Positions 31,747-41,491 of a DNA stretch of 49,785 nt are shown here, piece after piece. A model generated the notes under the pieces. That model did not search any database. It was not told where the DNA came from and saw only the letters and a list, made by a program, of their open reading frames with translations. A program made the translations under genes and the position numbers. The DNA comes from Dongia_A sp044226685 (GTDB taxonomy: Bacteria; Pseudomonadota; Alphaproteobacteria; Dongiales; Dongiaceae), in contig JBGAGP010000014.1 of NCBI GenBank assembly GCA_044226685.1, positions 1 to 49,785 on the forward strand, given 5' to 3'. Within the stretch, counting starts at the first letter, position 1. Each line of letters opens with the position of its first letter.

Positions 31747-32295
31747 ATGACCGGCGGTGCCAACAGGGGGCGATTTTCACGCCGCGCGCATGACGGCGCG
31801 CATTGCGAATACGTCTTCGACCTGCCTCTCGATGAGGTTGCCTCCAAGGCCATCCGCGGATTCGAAGCCTATTGGCGCAGCAAGATGACCGGCGACCGGC
31901 TGCCGAGCCGCGCCGACATCGACCCGGCCGAGATCACCGCGCTGTTGCCCGATCTGGTGCTGCTCAACGTGGAATGGGACCCGTTCCGCTGTTCCGTGCG
32001 GCTGCGCGGCACGCGGGCGGAGCAGCTGCGTCCGAAGGACCCGACCACGCGCTATCTCGACGAGGGCACCACCTTCGAGCCCGGGAAGCGCGAGGACTAT
32101 GTCGCCGAGATGAAACTGGTCGCGACCGAGCGGCGCCCGGCCTTCGCGCATGACTACCTGATCACCCGCGCCGGGTTGGCGCGCGACATCTGGGCCGGGA
32201 TCTGGCCGCTGGCGCGCGACGGCGAGCCGGTCAACATGCTGGTGGTGATCGAGGACTTCGCGGGGATCGACGCGAAGGATTTCGACCCGAGGTAG
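31747..32295 (+). CDS. PAS_5 single-domain PAS protein, copy 2
   Basis: 182 residues from ATG 31747. Family pattern: AIRGFEAYWRSKMTGDRLPS, RADIDPAEITALLPDLVLL, FRCSVRLRGTRAEQLRPKDP and a closing WPLARDGEPVNMLVVIEDF. It is more diverged than the other three copies: it has YWRSKMTGDRLPSRADID where the others have R-G-x-R-x-MP. The N-terminus has a basic 20-residue extension. It follows the CHASE histidine kinase with no clear terminator between, suggesting possible cotranscription, and is convergent with trmJ 15 bases away. No output domain is present. Confidence 0.8.
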   Translation: MTGGANRGRFSRRAHDGAHCEYVFDLPLDEVASKAIRGFEAYWRSKMTGDRLPSRADIDPAEITALLPDLVLLNVEWDPFRCSVRLRGTRAEQLRPKDPTTRYLDEGTTFEPGKREDYVAEMKLVATERRPAFAHDYLITRAGLARDIWAGIWPLARDGEPVNMLVVIEDFAGIDAKDFDPR

Positions 32296-32310
32296 CGCTC
32301 GACCCTGCTT

Positions 32311-33093
32311 TCAACCCCTGCGCCGGGGCGCCCGCAGCGTCGTCAGTTCCTTGATCATGCCGTGCAGGGTGCGCACCTCCTGCTCGGTCAGCTCGGCGCG
32401 CTGGAACAGGTTGCGCAGGTTGCGCACCATGCTGGGCCGGGCCTCCAGGTTGCGCAGGAAGCCGCATTCGTCGAGTTCGCGCTCGAGATGGGCGAAGAAG
32501 TTCAGCAGCTCCTCGTTGGTCGCCGGCACGGTGCCGTTGAGCGGCATCTGCGCGGCCGGCGTCGCGTCGCCGGCCTGGAACCACTCGTAGCCCAGCAGCA
32601 GCACCGCCTGGCCGAGATTGAGCGAGGTGAAGGCGGGATTGAGCGGCACGGTGATCAGCTTGTTGGCGAGCGTCACGTCGTCGCTGAGCAGGCCGGTGCG
32701 CTCCGGCCCGAACAGGATGCCGACCTTGCCGCCGGCGGCGATGTGGGCGCGGGATTCCTGCGCCGCCTGGCGCGCGGTGACGATCGGCTTCACCATCTTG
32801 CGGTCGCGCGCGGTGGTCGCATAGACGGTGGTGAGGTCGGCGACCGCCTCGCTTACGCTGGCGAACACCCTGACCGGCGGCATCAGCTCGAGCGCGCCGA
32901 CGGCGGCGCGGTCGGCGGCGAGGTTGGGCCAGCCGTCGCGCGGGTTGACCAGGCGCAGGTCGCTGAGCCCGCAATTCAGCATGGCGCGCGCGGCGGCGCC
33001 GATATTCTCGCCCAGTTGCGGCGTCACCAGGATGATGGCCGGTGCTTCCGGCGCCGCGCCGGACGCGCCGTCGGGCAGGCCCTTAGCCGTCAC
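32311..33093 (-). CDS. trmJ: tRNA (cytidine/uridine-2'-O)-methyltransferase TrmJ
   Basis: 260 residues. TrmJ is a SPOUT-fold enzyme that methylates ribose at position 32 of several tRNAs with SAM. Seen: PAIILVTPQLGENIGAAARA with MLNCGLSDLRLVNPRDGWPN, VYATTARDRKMVKP, KVGILFGPERTGLLSDD, and VPLNPAFTSLNLGQAVLLLG forming the knot, then a helical C-terminal extension with FLRNLEARPSMVRNLRNLFQ, typical of TrmJ. The start overlaps the 3' end of cimA by 11 bases, so it is translationally linked to it on the same strand. Base composition is like that of its neighbours. Confidence 0.9.
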   Translation of the reverse strand: MTAKGLPDGASGAAPEAPAIILVTPQLGENIGAAARAMLNCGLSDLRLVNPRDGWPNLAADRAAVGALELMPPVRVFASVSEAVADLTTVYATTARDRKMVKPIVTARQAAQESRAHIAAGGKVGILFGPERTGLLSDDVTLANKLITVPLNPAFTSLNLGQAVLLLGYEWFQAGDATPAAQMPLNGTVPATNEELLNFFAHLERELDECGFLRNLEARPSMVRNLRNLFQRAELTEQEVRTLHGMIKELTTLRAPRRRG

Positions 33094-34675
33094 GGGATTT
33101 CAACAGCTTCCAGGTGATGGCGTCGTTCAGCGCCTCGTAGGAAGCGTCGATGATGTTGGGGCTGACGCCGACCGTGCTCCAGCGCTCGCCGTTCTTGTCG
33201 GCGCTTTCGATCATCACGCGGGTGATGGCTTCAGTGCCGGCCTGGGGCGTGAGGATGCGGACCTTGAAATCGACCAGCCGCATGTCGGCCAGCTGCGGGT
33301 AGTGCGGCAGCAGCGCCTTGCGGAGCGCGGTGTCCAGCGCATTGACCGGGCCGTTGCCCAGGGCGACGGTCATGGTCGCCTCGCTGCCGACTTCGACATT
33401 CACCGTCGCTTCCGATTCCGTCACCAGCTCGCCGCGCGCGTTCCAGCGCCGCTCGTCCATCACGCGGAAGCGCGACAGCTTGAACAGCTCCGGCAGGCCG
33501 CCGATGGCGCGCCGCGCCAGCAGCTCGAAGCTGGCCTCGGCGCCGTCATAGGCGTAGCCGTCGAATTCGCGCTGCTTCACCGTTTCCACCAGCGCCGCGA
33601 CCTTGGGGTTGCTGGCGTCGACCTCGAAGCCGATCTCGCGGAAGCGGGCCAGGATGTTGGCGCGGCCCGACTGGTCGGAGACGACGATGTGGCGGCGATT
33701 GCCGACCTTGGCCGGCTCGATGTGCTCGTAGGTGCGCGGGTCCTTCTCCACCGCCGAGACGTGCAATCCGCCCTTGTGGGCGAAGGCGCTGTCGCCGACA
33801 TAGGCGGCGTGGCGGTTGGGCGCGCGGTTCAGCCGCTCGTCCAGCAGGCGCGAGACGTGGGTGAGCTGCGCCAGGTCCTTGTCGCTCAAGCCCGTCTTGA
33901 AATCGGTCTTCAGCATCAGGCTGGGGATGAGCGAAATGAGATTGGCGTTGCCGCAGCGCTCACCCAGGCCGTTCAGCGTGCCCTGCACCTGGCGCACGCC
34001 GGCGCGCACGGCGGCCAGCGAATTCGCCACCGCGTTCTCGGTGTCGTTGTGGCAGTGGATGCCGAGATGGCTGCCGGGAATCTTCTGCGCCACTTCGCCG
34101 ACGATGCGCTCGATCTCATGCGGCAGGGTGCCGCCATTGGTGTCGCACAGGACGACCCATCGGGCGCCGGCTTGGTAAGCGGCCAGCGCGCAATCCAGCG
34201 CATAGCCGGGATTGGCCTTGTAGCCGTCGAAAAAATGCTCGGCGTCGAACATGACCTCGTCGCGTTTGGTCTTCGCGTGGGCCACGCTCTCGGCGATCAT
34301 CTCGATGTTCTCGGCATTGGAGATGCCCAGCGCCACGTCGACGTGGAAGTCCCACGATTTGCCGACCATGCAGACGGCATTGGTCCTGGCGTTGAGCAGG
34401 GCGCCGAGGCCGGGGTCGTTCTCGGCGCTGCGGCCCGGCCGCCGGGTCATGCCGAAGGCGACCAGGCGGGCGCGCTTCAGGGTCGGGGGCGTGCCGAAAA
34501 AGGCGTCGTCGGTCGGGTTGGCGCCCGGCCAGCCGCCCTCGACGTAGTCGATGCCGATGCGGTCCAGGGCAAGCGCGATGGCGGCCTTGTCGTCGGCGCT
34601 GAAATCGACCCCCTGGGTCTGCGCGCCGTCGCGCAAGGTGCTGTCGAACAAATAGACGCGTTTGTCGTCGGCCAT
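33083..34675 (-). CDS. cimA: (R)-citramalate synthase CimA
   Basis: 530 residues. CimA condenses pyruvate with acetyl-CoA to citramalate, the threonine-independent route to 2-oxobutyrate for isoleucine. The HMGL barrel shows VYLFDSTLRDGAQTQGVDFS, YVEGGWPGANPTDDAFF, LGIHCHNDTENAVANSLAAV and TLNGLGERCGNANLISLIP; then AFAHKGGLHVSAVEKDPRTY and a C-terminal LeuA-type regulatory domain. The YVEGGWPGANPTDDAFF segment is characteristic of CimA rather than LeuA or NifV. Start 34675 has a purine-rich GGAAGGGGCGGGAAAA upstream. With leuA 13 kb away it covers branched-chain synthesis, but no leader peptide is seen here. Confidence 0.93.
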   Translation of the reverse strand: MADDKRVYLFDSTLRDGAQTQGVDFSADDKAAIALALDRIGIDYVEGGWPGANPTDDAFFGTPPTLKRARLVAFGMTRRPGRSAENDPGLGALLNARTNAVCMVGKSWDFHVDVALGISNAENIEMIAESVAHAKTKRDEVMFDAEHFFDGYKANPGYALDCALAAYQAGARWVVLCDTNGGTLPHEIERIVGEVAQKIPGSHLGIHCHNDTENAVANSLAAVRAGVRQVQGTLNGLGERCGNANLISLIPSLMLKTDFKTGLSDKDLAQLTHVSRLLDERLNRAPNRHAAYVGDSAFAHKGGLHVSAVEKDPRTYEHIEPAKVGNRRHIVVSDQSGRANILARFREIGFEVDASNPKVAALVETVKQREFDGYAYDGAEASFELLARRAIGGLPELFKLSRFRVMDERRWNARGELVTESEATVNVEVGSEATMTVALGNGPVNALDTALRKALLPHYPQLADMRLVDFKVRILTPQAGTEAITRVMIESADKNGERWSTVGVSPNIIDASYEALNDAITWKLLKSRDG

Positions 34676-34749
34676 GCTTTTCCCGCCCCTTCCGGTGGGG
34701 TATTCAGCACATCGGCACCGTAGAATCAACCAAGCGGCGGAATTCCAAG

Positions 34750-35382
34750 ATGTTCGAGCTGTCGCAGCTTCTGGCCTTCCTGGCGGCCTCCCTGGCGCTC
34801 AACCTGACCCCCGGGGCCGACATGACCTATGTCATCGCGCGCTCCGTCACCCAGGGCCGGGGCGCCGGCATCGCCGCCAGTTTCGGCATCGCCGCGGGCA
34901 GCGTCGTCCATACCCTGCTGGCGGCGATCGGCGTCTCCGCCTTGCTGCAGCATTCGGAAACCGCCTTCCTGGTGGTGAAGTATGCCGGCGCGGCCTATCT
35001 GCTCTACCTCGCCTGGAAGGCGATCCGGGCCGGCGATTCCGGGCCGGTGACGACGCGGGCGCTGGACCGCCGAGGATTATGGCGCGTGTTCGGCGAGGGG
35101 GCGCTCACCAACCTGCTCAACCCGAAGGTGGCGCTGTTCATCCTGGCGTTCCTGCCGCAATTCGTCGATCCGAGCCGCGGCAGCGCCGCGGTGCAGATCC
35201 TGGTGCTGGGCGCCCTGTTCAACATCGGCGGTACCACGATCAACGGGATCGTCGCCTGGTTCGCCAGCGCCGCCGCGCGGATGATCGGCAACTCAGCCGG
35301 CTTCGGGCGCTGGCTGAACCGGATCTCGGCGCTGGTCTTTGTCGGTCTTGCGGTGCGGCTGGCCCTGGTGGAGCGGCGCTAG
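34750..35382 (+). CDS. LysE/RhtB-family amino-acid exporter
   Basis: 210 residues with about six transmembrane segments. Family signatures: LALNLTPGADMTYVIARSVT, GIAASFGIAAGSVVHTLLAA, YAGAAYLLYLAWKAIR, GALTNLLNPKVALFILAFLP (the conserved NPK motif) and a final helix ending LALVERR. RhtB-type proteins export amino acids such as homoserine, threonine or leucine and related compounds; the substrate here is unknown. The gene is divergent from cimA across 74 bases, which invites the idea of a shared signal from branched-chain amino-acid levels, but no operator is visible. It ends back to back with the next PAS_5 gene. Confidence 0.9.
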   Translation: MFELSQLLAFLAASLALNLTPGADMTYVIARSVTQGRGAGIAASFGIAAGSVVHTLLAAIGVSALLQHSETAFLVVKYAGAAYLLYLAWKAIRAGDSGPVTTRALDRRGLWRVFGEGALTNLLNPKVALFILAFLPQFVDPSRGSAAVQILVLGALFNIGGTTINGIVAWFASAAARMIGNSAGFGRWLNRISALVFVGLAVRLALVERR

Positions 35383-35910
35383 TTACATCACCAGGCCGAG
35401 CACCCCGACGCCTTCGCTGAGATAGCCGAGGATGACGTCGACCCGCGCGCCGTCGCTGGACAGCGGCAGCAGCATGACACCGATCGTCGGTTCCTGGTCG
35501 CGCCGCATCTGCCGGGCCGGATGGCAGAAGACCGGCGCCTTCTGCTCGACCACCTGGCGATAGGCAGCGAGCACGATCTCGGCGTCCTCGCGCGGGCGGG
35601 TGGCCTCGACCGCCTGGCCGGTCGGATCGGCGCCCCGCAGCTCAGTCAGCGCTGTGCCGACCAGGCGGTAGCGGAACTCGCCGCCATCCGTGGCAACGTC
35701 GATCAGCGCCAGGCGCGGCAACCAGTCGCGCATCTCGATCGGATCGATATCGGCGCGCCGTGGCATCTGCCGGGCGCCGCGCCGGGAGTCCCAGTAGCGG
35801 TAAAGGGCCGACGTGCGGTGGTTGCACCACTGCAGGACGTCCAATGAGCTTGTTCTTTCCCACGCGCGCGCATGTTGCAGCGCGGGACGGGCCAAGTTGT
35901 CCCACGACAT
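35383..35910 (-). CDS. PAS_5 single-domain PAS protein, copy 3
   Basis: 175 residues from ATG 35910. Pattern: RYWDSRRGARQMPRRADIDP, then EMRDWLPRLALIDVATDGGE, RYRLVGTALTELRGADPTGQ and LLPLSSDGARVDVILGYLSE. It is close in layout to copies 1 and 4. It has no membrane or output domain. The stop is immediately adjacent to that of the convergent lysE-like gene. Copy 4 lies 311 bases upstream on the same strand, so the two are neighbours by tandem duplication followed by divergence. Confidence 0.85.
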   Translation of the reverse strand: MSWDNLARPALQHARAWERTSSLDVLQWCNHRTSALYRYWDSRRGARQMPRRADIDPIEMRDWLPRLALIDVATDGGEFRYRLVGTALTELRGADPTGQAVEATRPREDAEIVLAAYRQVVEQKAPVFCHPARQMRRDQEPTIGVMLLPLSSDGARVDVILGYLSEGVGVLGLVM

Positions 35911-36221
35911 GATGTTTCCCCGAAATGTGTCCTCTGTTGCCGGGGTATATGGAGAAGCTTGACCAATTGGACAAACAGCTTTTTTGCATGTGCGAAAGGA
36001 GAGATCCGCAGTACTTGTGGGAGTCGCATTGAATCGCCTGTTTCGGGAGCGCCAGCTGCGGGGCAATTACACCGGATCTCCCCGAACGGTAATATTATTG
36101 CGTCCGGGCGGCCGCCCCTGGGGACCGCCGCATCCCGGCGGCGCAAACCTAGCCGGACTTTGCGGAAATCGGCATCGAATGGCGGAAATGGTCAAGCCGG
36201 CGCGCCAATGCGGCGGATTTC
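35911..36221. other. Intergenic region between two PAS_5 genes
   Basis: No convincing gene is seen on either strand. It contains an AT-richer stretch with GGTAATATTATTGC (about 36089) and a TGGACAAACAGC stretch (about 35968), likely promoter DNA for the minus-strand PAS_5 gene ending at 35383. Short open frames here look like shadows. Confidence 0.5.
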
Positions 36222-36722
36222 CTAGGCCGCGATCGCCTGGTCTTCGCCGTAGACGAGGATGCGGTCCACGTTCGCGCCGTCCCGGGACAACGGCAAGGCG
36301 AGGGTATTGCTGCACAGACCGGGCTTCGGCTTGGCCTCGCCCCAGCAATAGAGCGGCGCCCTTTGATCGACCACCGCCGCATAGCGGGCCAGCACGAAGG
36401 GAACGGGATCGCCATGGGCGGCCTGCCGGACGGTCATGCCGCTGGGATCGTAGCCGCGCTGGCGCACGGCGCGCTCGCCAACCACCCGGTAGATCAGGTC
36501 GCGCGCCCCGCCGGTCATCACCTCGATCAGCATGATGCCGGGCAGCCAGGGGCGCAATTCCAGGAAGTCGATGTCGTCGGCGGAGGGCATGGCGCGTGCG
36601 CCGCGCTTGCGGTCCCAATAGCGGAACACCTGTGCGACCCCGCCGGTCGCCAGTTTCAGCAGCTCCTCCCCGGTGCCGAGAATATTCTCATCCGCTCCTG
36701 GCGGCCTCAGCCAGACCTGCAT
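36222..36722 (-). CDS. PAS_5 single-domain PAS protein, copy 4
   Basis: 166 residues from ATG 36722. Pattern: FRYWDRKRGARAMPSADDID, LELRPWLPGIMLIEV, YRVVGERAVRQRGYDPSGMT and LALPLSRDGANVDRILVYGE. As in the other copies, the conserved R-G-x-R-x-MP segment and D-I-D are present, and the fold ends at a final beta strand with no output domain. It contains two cysteines, in LYCWGEA and GLCSNTL. It is upstream of copy 3 on the same strand. The 200 bases upstream, before the ureohydrolase stop, contain no gene. Confidence 0.83.
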   Translation of the reverse strand: MQVWLRPPGADENILGTGEELLKLATGGVAQVFRYWDRKRGARAMPSADDIDFLELRPWLPGIMLIEVMTGGARDLIYRVVGERAVRQRGYDPSGMTVRQAAHGDPVPFVLARYAAVVDQRAPLYCWGEAKPKPGLCSNTLALPLSRDGANVDRILVYGEDQAIAA

Positions 36723-36922
36723 GATCTCCCCTCGGCTGGCACGCGATTAACCTTACGCACCGGGGGCCGAGGCTGAGCCATGTGTCGAAATGTTTCAACT
36801 TATGCGAAAGGTTAGGTAAGCCCCTTACACGCTATGTGATTAAAGTGCTTACGAAGTGCTGATGGTTGCCGGCAGGCCGGCGCCGCGCCGGTCGCAGCCG
36901 CCAACGGTCCTAAGCCCCGGGG

Positions 36923-37891
36923 TCAGCCGCGGCGGCGGCGCGCCACCGCGTCGGCCAGCAGGCACATGATCTCGAACATGAAGGTGGCGCCAACCAGGGC
37001 GGTGTTGCCGCTGGGGTCGAAGGGCGGCGCCACCTCCACGACGTCGCCGCCGACCAAGTCGAGGCCCTGCAGCCCACGCACCACCTGCTGCGCCTCGCGG
37101 GTCGACATGCCGCCGATTTCCGGCGTGCCGGTGCCGGGCGCATAGACCGGGTCGAGGCCGTCGACGTCGAAACTGATATAGGTCGGGCCGTCGCCCGCGA
37201 CGCGGCGGGCCTCGGCGATCACCTTCTCCGGGCCGATCCTGGCGAACTCCTCCATGTAGATCACGCGCATGCCGGAGCCCTCGGCAAAGGCCATGTCGTC
37301 GGCCGAGTAGATCGAGCCGCGGATGCCGATCTGCACCACGCGCTTGGGGTCGAGCAACCCCTCCTCCACCGCGCGGCGGAACGGCGTCCCGTGGGTGTAG
37401 AGATTGTCGCCGAAATAGCGGTCGTTGGTGTCGGAATGGGCGTCGAAGTGGATCATGCCGACCGGCCGCTGCTTCGCGATGGCGCGGAAGATCGGCAGAG
37501 TGATCAGGTGATCGCCGCCGGCCGAAAGCGGCACGGCGCCGGCCGCATGGACCTTGGCGTAGAACTTCTCGATGCGGCCAAGCGCGTCCATCAGGTCGAT
37601 GGGGTTGACCGGCGCGTCGCCCAGATCGGCGATGCGGGCCAGGTCATAGGGCGCGATGCGGCTGACGTGATGCACCTTGCGCATGAAGGACGACATGTTG
37701 CGGATCTCGCGCGGGCCGTGGCGGGCGCCGGCGCGGTTGGTCGTCCCGCCATCCCACGGCACGCCGATCAGCGCGATGTCGAGCTTCGCCGGATCGGTCA
37801 CATGCGGCAGCCGCATGAAGGTCGGAATGGCGCCGAAGCGCGGCACCAGGAACGCGTCGACCGGTTGCGGATTCTGCTCGCCTGAACTCAT
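36923..37891 (-). CDS. speB: Agmatinase / guanidino-compound ureohydrolase (SpeB-like)
   Basis: 322 residues from ATG 37891, with GGAGA upstream; an in-frame ATG at 37939 is also possible. The manganese-binding motifs of ureohydrolases are all present: SAGGDHLITLPI, IHFDAHSDTNDRYFGD, and SFDVDGLDPVYAPGTGTPEI. Ligands are H in GGDH, D-x-H-x-D in DAHSD and D-x-D in DVDGLD. Agmatinase makes putrescine and urea from agmatine, but guanidinobutyrase and guanidinopropionase share these motifs, so substrate is uncertain. A FMRLPHVTDP and GGTTNRAGARHGPREIR N-terminal half fits the group well. No polyamine genes are adjacent. Confidence 0.85.
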   Translation of the reverse strand: MSSGEQNPQPVDAFLVPRFGAIPTFMRLPHVTDPAKLDIALIGVPWDGGTTNRAGARHGPREIRNMSSFMRKVHHVSRIAPYDLARIADLGDAPVNPIDLMDALGRIEKFYAKVHAAGAVPLSAGGDHLITLPIFRAIAKQRPVGMIHFDAHSDTNDRYFGDNLYTHGTPFRRAVEEGLLDPKRVVQIGIRGSIYSADDMAFAEGSGMRVIYMEEFARIGPEKVIAEARRVAGDGPTYISFDVDGLDPVYAPGTGTPEIGGMSTREAQQVVRGLQGLDLVGGDVVEVAPPFDPSGNTALVGATFMFEIMCLLADAVARRRRG

Positions 37892-38330
37892 GTCGCGCGT
37901 CTCCGATTCTGCAAGAACCTCATGATCCCGCGAATTCATATCCGCCGGGATGGGCGCATGGCAAAGGCAGATTTCCCACCGCTACGCCCTTGCCGGCCGA
38001 GGCCTGCCGCATCCATCGGGCGCCGCATCCTGCCGCCGCGGCGGCGGCAAGAACCAGCTCCGGCACGGGTCACGATCCGCGCAAGACCGCGCGGTCCGCA
38101 GCGTCGCACAACTGCAACAGGCGCGCTGAAACCAGCCAAATTTAACGTTAACGATGCATGAACGCATAACCGGGTGTGGAGAAATCGCCTGAAGGACAGG
38201 TGAAATCCGCGAATTTGACTGAAATATTCTCCGCCGTGGACGCGCTGCTCGTCGGGGGATGACAGCGTGTCTCCAGAGGACGCTCGTGGATGGTCACGGG
38301 CGGTTTCAGGACACCGAGGGAATTGCAGCT
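37892..38330. other. Intergenic region upstream of a small ORF
   Basis: No gene with family support is seen; an open frame at 37922-38161 has an arginine/proline-rich translation typical of non-coding GC-rich DNA. The stretch 38138-38170 is AT-rich and contains the palindrome TTAACGTTAA (38142-38151), a possible promoter or operator element. A GCCGCCGCGGCGGCGGC run lies at about 38030. Confidence 0.5.
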
Positions 38331-38537
38331 ATGAACGCCTTTTCGACGACACCCTATTCGTACGGCAACGGCGGCTTGGCCCGCAACGCGGCGCGGACCA
38401 CGCCGTCGGCGGGCCTCGGCCCCAATCAGCTGACCTGGCTGCGCCGGAACATCGACTCGTTCAAGCAGGCCGAGGAGCAGCGCTACCTGCTCTGGCAGGA
38501 CGCCGAGCGCGCGGCGCGCATCGCGGGACTGATCTAG
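38331..38537 (+). CDS. Small hypothetical protein
   Basis: 68 residues, MNAFSTTPYSYGNGGLARNA to RIAGLI. The N-terminal half is polar and flexible; the C-terminal half is a predicted helix (TWLRRNIDSFKQAEEQRYLL with WQDAERAARIAGLI). No family is recognised. Codon use resembles a real gene (GC at third positions), and a strong hairpin follows 24 bases after the stop. The ribosome site is unclear (GAGGG lies about 12 bases upstream). It is convergent with cysS. Confidence 0.6.
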   Translation: MNAFSTTPYSYGNGGLARNAARTTPSAGLGPNQLTWLRRNIDSFKQAEEQRYLLWQDAERAARIAGLI

Positions 38538-38561
38538 GGGAGCCAGCCCAGCGACACGCGC

Positions 38562-38589
38562 GCGGCGCGGCCACTTGCGGCCGCGCCGC
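38562..38589. terminator. GC-rich hairpin between convergent genes
   Basis: A perfect 11-bp stem (GCGGCGCGGCC with GGCCGCGCCGC) encloses ACTTGC. It sits between the small ORF and the cysS stop and could serve both directions. No U-run is present. Confidence 0.5.
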
Positions 38590-38617
38590 CGCGCCGGTCC
38601 TGGATCTTCGTCCAGCC

Positions 38618-39991
<1,374 letters not shown>

Positions 39992-40010
39992 GCGGCGGTA
40001 CCTTCTCGGC

Positions 40011-40094
40011 CGTCACCCCGGCCTTGCGCCGGGGTCCATCGTGCAGGCGCACGGGCGGTTGATGGGTGGATCCCGGCGCAAGGCCGGGATGACG
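40011..40094. repeat. REP-like inverted repeat, family A, copy 3
   Basis: The left arm CGTCACCCCGGCCTTGCGCC and right arm GGCGCAAGGCCGGGATGACG are nearly perfect inverse copies about 28 bases long, with a spacer of about 28 bases. It lies between the stop of gltX and the start of cysS. Confidence 0.85.
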
Positions 40095-40118
40095 AATGGG
40101 GAAGCGGATTGAGCGTGC

Positions 40119-41459
40119 TCATGCCGTCTCTCCGTGCAGGCGCTTCAGCGCCCGTTCCCGGCCGATCAGCGGCAGCAGCAGCTTCAATTCCGGGCCGTGA
40201 TCGGCGGCGGTCAACGCCTGGCGCAGCGGCATGAACAACTCCTTGCCCTTGCGTCCGGTCGCGTTCTTCACCGCGCTGGTCCACTGGCCCCAGGTCTCCG
40301 CGCTCCACGGCTCGGGCGGCAGCAGGTCGGCGGCCGCGCGCGCGAACCCGGCATCGGCGATTTGCGGCGCGATCGGGCCCTTCACCACCGCCTGCCACAT
40401 GGCGACGTCCTCGACCTTCTCGACATTGGCGCGGGCGACGTCCCACACCGCCTCGTCGATATGGCCGAGACCCAGCGCCGCCAGATGGCCGCGCGCCTCC
40501 GCATAGGGCAGGTGATGCAGCAGCTTGGCGTTCAGGTGCCGCAGCTCGTCGGGATCGAAGCGCGGCGAGGACTTGCCGAACTTCGCCAGATCGTGCGCCG
40601 CCACCAGGTCTTCGAGCGCGCGGGCGGGAAGCGTCGCGTCGCCGGTGCCGATGCGCGCCAGATAGGCGTTGACCGTCATCGGCTCCAGCCCCTCGGCGCG
40701 GAGCTGGCCGATGGACAGCGCGCCGAGGCGCTTGGAGAGCCCCTCGCCCGCCGCGTCGATCAGCAGCGGCAGATGCGCGAAGCGGGGCGCGTGGGCGCCC
40801 AGCGCCTCGAAGATCTGGATCTGCGTCGCGGTGTTGGTGACGTGGTCGGCGCCGCGGATCACATGGCTGATGCCGAAGGCGATGTCGTCCACCACGGAGG
40901 TGAAGGTGTAGAGATAGGTGCCATTCTCGCGCACCAGGACGGGGTCGGACTGGCTGCTCTCGTCGACGTGCTGCGCCCCGCGCACCAGGTCGTCCCAGCG
41001 CACGTCCTTCGGGTCCAGCTTGAAGCGCCAGTGCGGCTTCAGCCCCTGCGCCTCCAGCTTCGCGCGGTCCTCAGGCGTCAGCTTCAGCGCGGCGCGGTCA
41101 TAGATCGGCGGCTTGCCCTGGCCGAGCTGGATCTTGCGCTTGAGGCTCAGCTCCTCGGCCGTCTCGTAGCAGGGGTAGAGCCGGCCCGACGCGCGCAGCT
41201 TGTCCGCGGCGGCGTCGTAGATGGCGAGGCGCACCGACTGGCGGTCGAACAGGTTCCAGGTCAGGCCGAGCCAGGTGAGGTCGGCCTTGATGCCTTCGGC
41301 GAAATCCTCGGTGGAGCGTTCGAGATCGGTGTCGTCGAGGCGCAGCAGGAACTCGCCGCCGGCCTTCCTGGCGAACAGCCAGTTATGCAGGGCGATGTAG
41401 ATATTGCCGACGTGCAGCCGACCCGTCGGCGAGGGGGCGAAGCGAACACGAACAGCCAT
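40119..41459 (-). CDS. gltX: Glutamyl-tRNA synthetase, GluRS2 type
   Basis: 446 residues from ATG 41459 (a GTG at 41468 is in frame). Class I signatures: VRFAPSPTGRLHVGNIYIAL (HIGH as HVGN), LLRLDDTDLERSTEDFAEGI, and SYVVDDIAFGISHVIRG-type loop (here VVDDIAFGISHVIRGADHVT). The KMSKS position reads EGLSKRLGALSI, where glycine replaces the first lysine. This is typical of the second GluRS of alphaproteobacteria. Such organisms usually lack GlnRS, and one GluRS may favour tRNA-Gln for the GatCAB route (family knowledge). The length is shorter than the canonical GluRS1. It sits downstream of nadE and upstream of cysS. Confidence 0.9.
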   Translation of the reverse strand: MAVRVRFAPSPTGRLHVGNIYIALHNWLFARKAGGEFLLRLDDTDLERSTEDFAEGIKADLTWLGLTWNLFDRQSVRLAIYDAAADKLRASGRLYPCYETAEELSLKRKIQLGQGKPPIYDRAALKLTPEDRAKLEAQGLKPHWRFKLDPKDVRWDDLVRGAQHVDESSQSDPVLVRENGTYLYTFTSVVDDIAFGISHVIRGADHVTNTATQIQIFEALGAHAPRFAHLPLLIDAAGEGLSKRLGALSIGQLRAEGLEPMTVNAYLARIGTGDATLPARALEDLVAAHDLAKFGKSSPRFDPDELRHLNAKLLHHLPYAEARGHLAALGLGHIDEAVWDVARANVEKVEDVAMWQAVVKGPIAPQIADAGFARAAADLLPPEPWSAETWGQWTSAVKNATGRKGKELFMPLRQALTAADHGPELKLLLPLIGRERALKRLHGETA

Positions 41460-41491
41460 CTTGACCACTGTACCCCATTGCGCCGGCCTTT

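Noticed and set aside
29762..31780. 672-codon minus-strand open frame opposite the CHASE histidine kinase
   Set aside because: Compositional shadow; the sense strand has complete histidine-kinase motifs.
32828..34723. 631-codon plus-strand open frame opposite trmJ and cimA
   Set aside because: Shadow frame; the opposite strand has clear TrmJ and CimA motifs.
38142..38151. TTAACGTTAA palindrome as a replication or partition site
   Set aside because: A single 10-bp palindrome in an AT-rich patch; no clustered copies or dnaA boxes were seen nearby.
37922..38161. 79-codon plus-strand open frame in the gap after the ureohydrolase start
   Set aside because: Arginine- and proline-rich translation without family support or a clear ribosome site; treated as non-coding.
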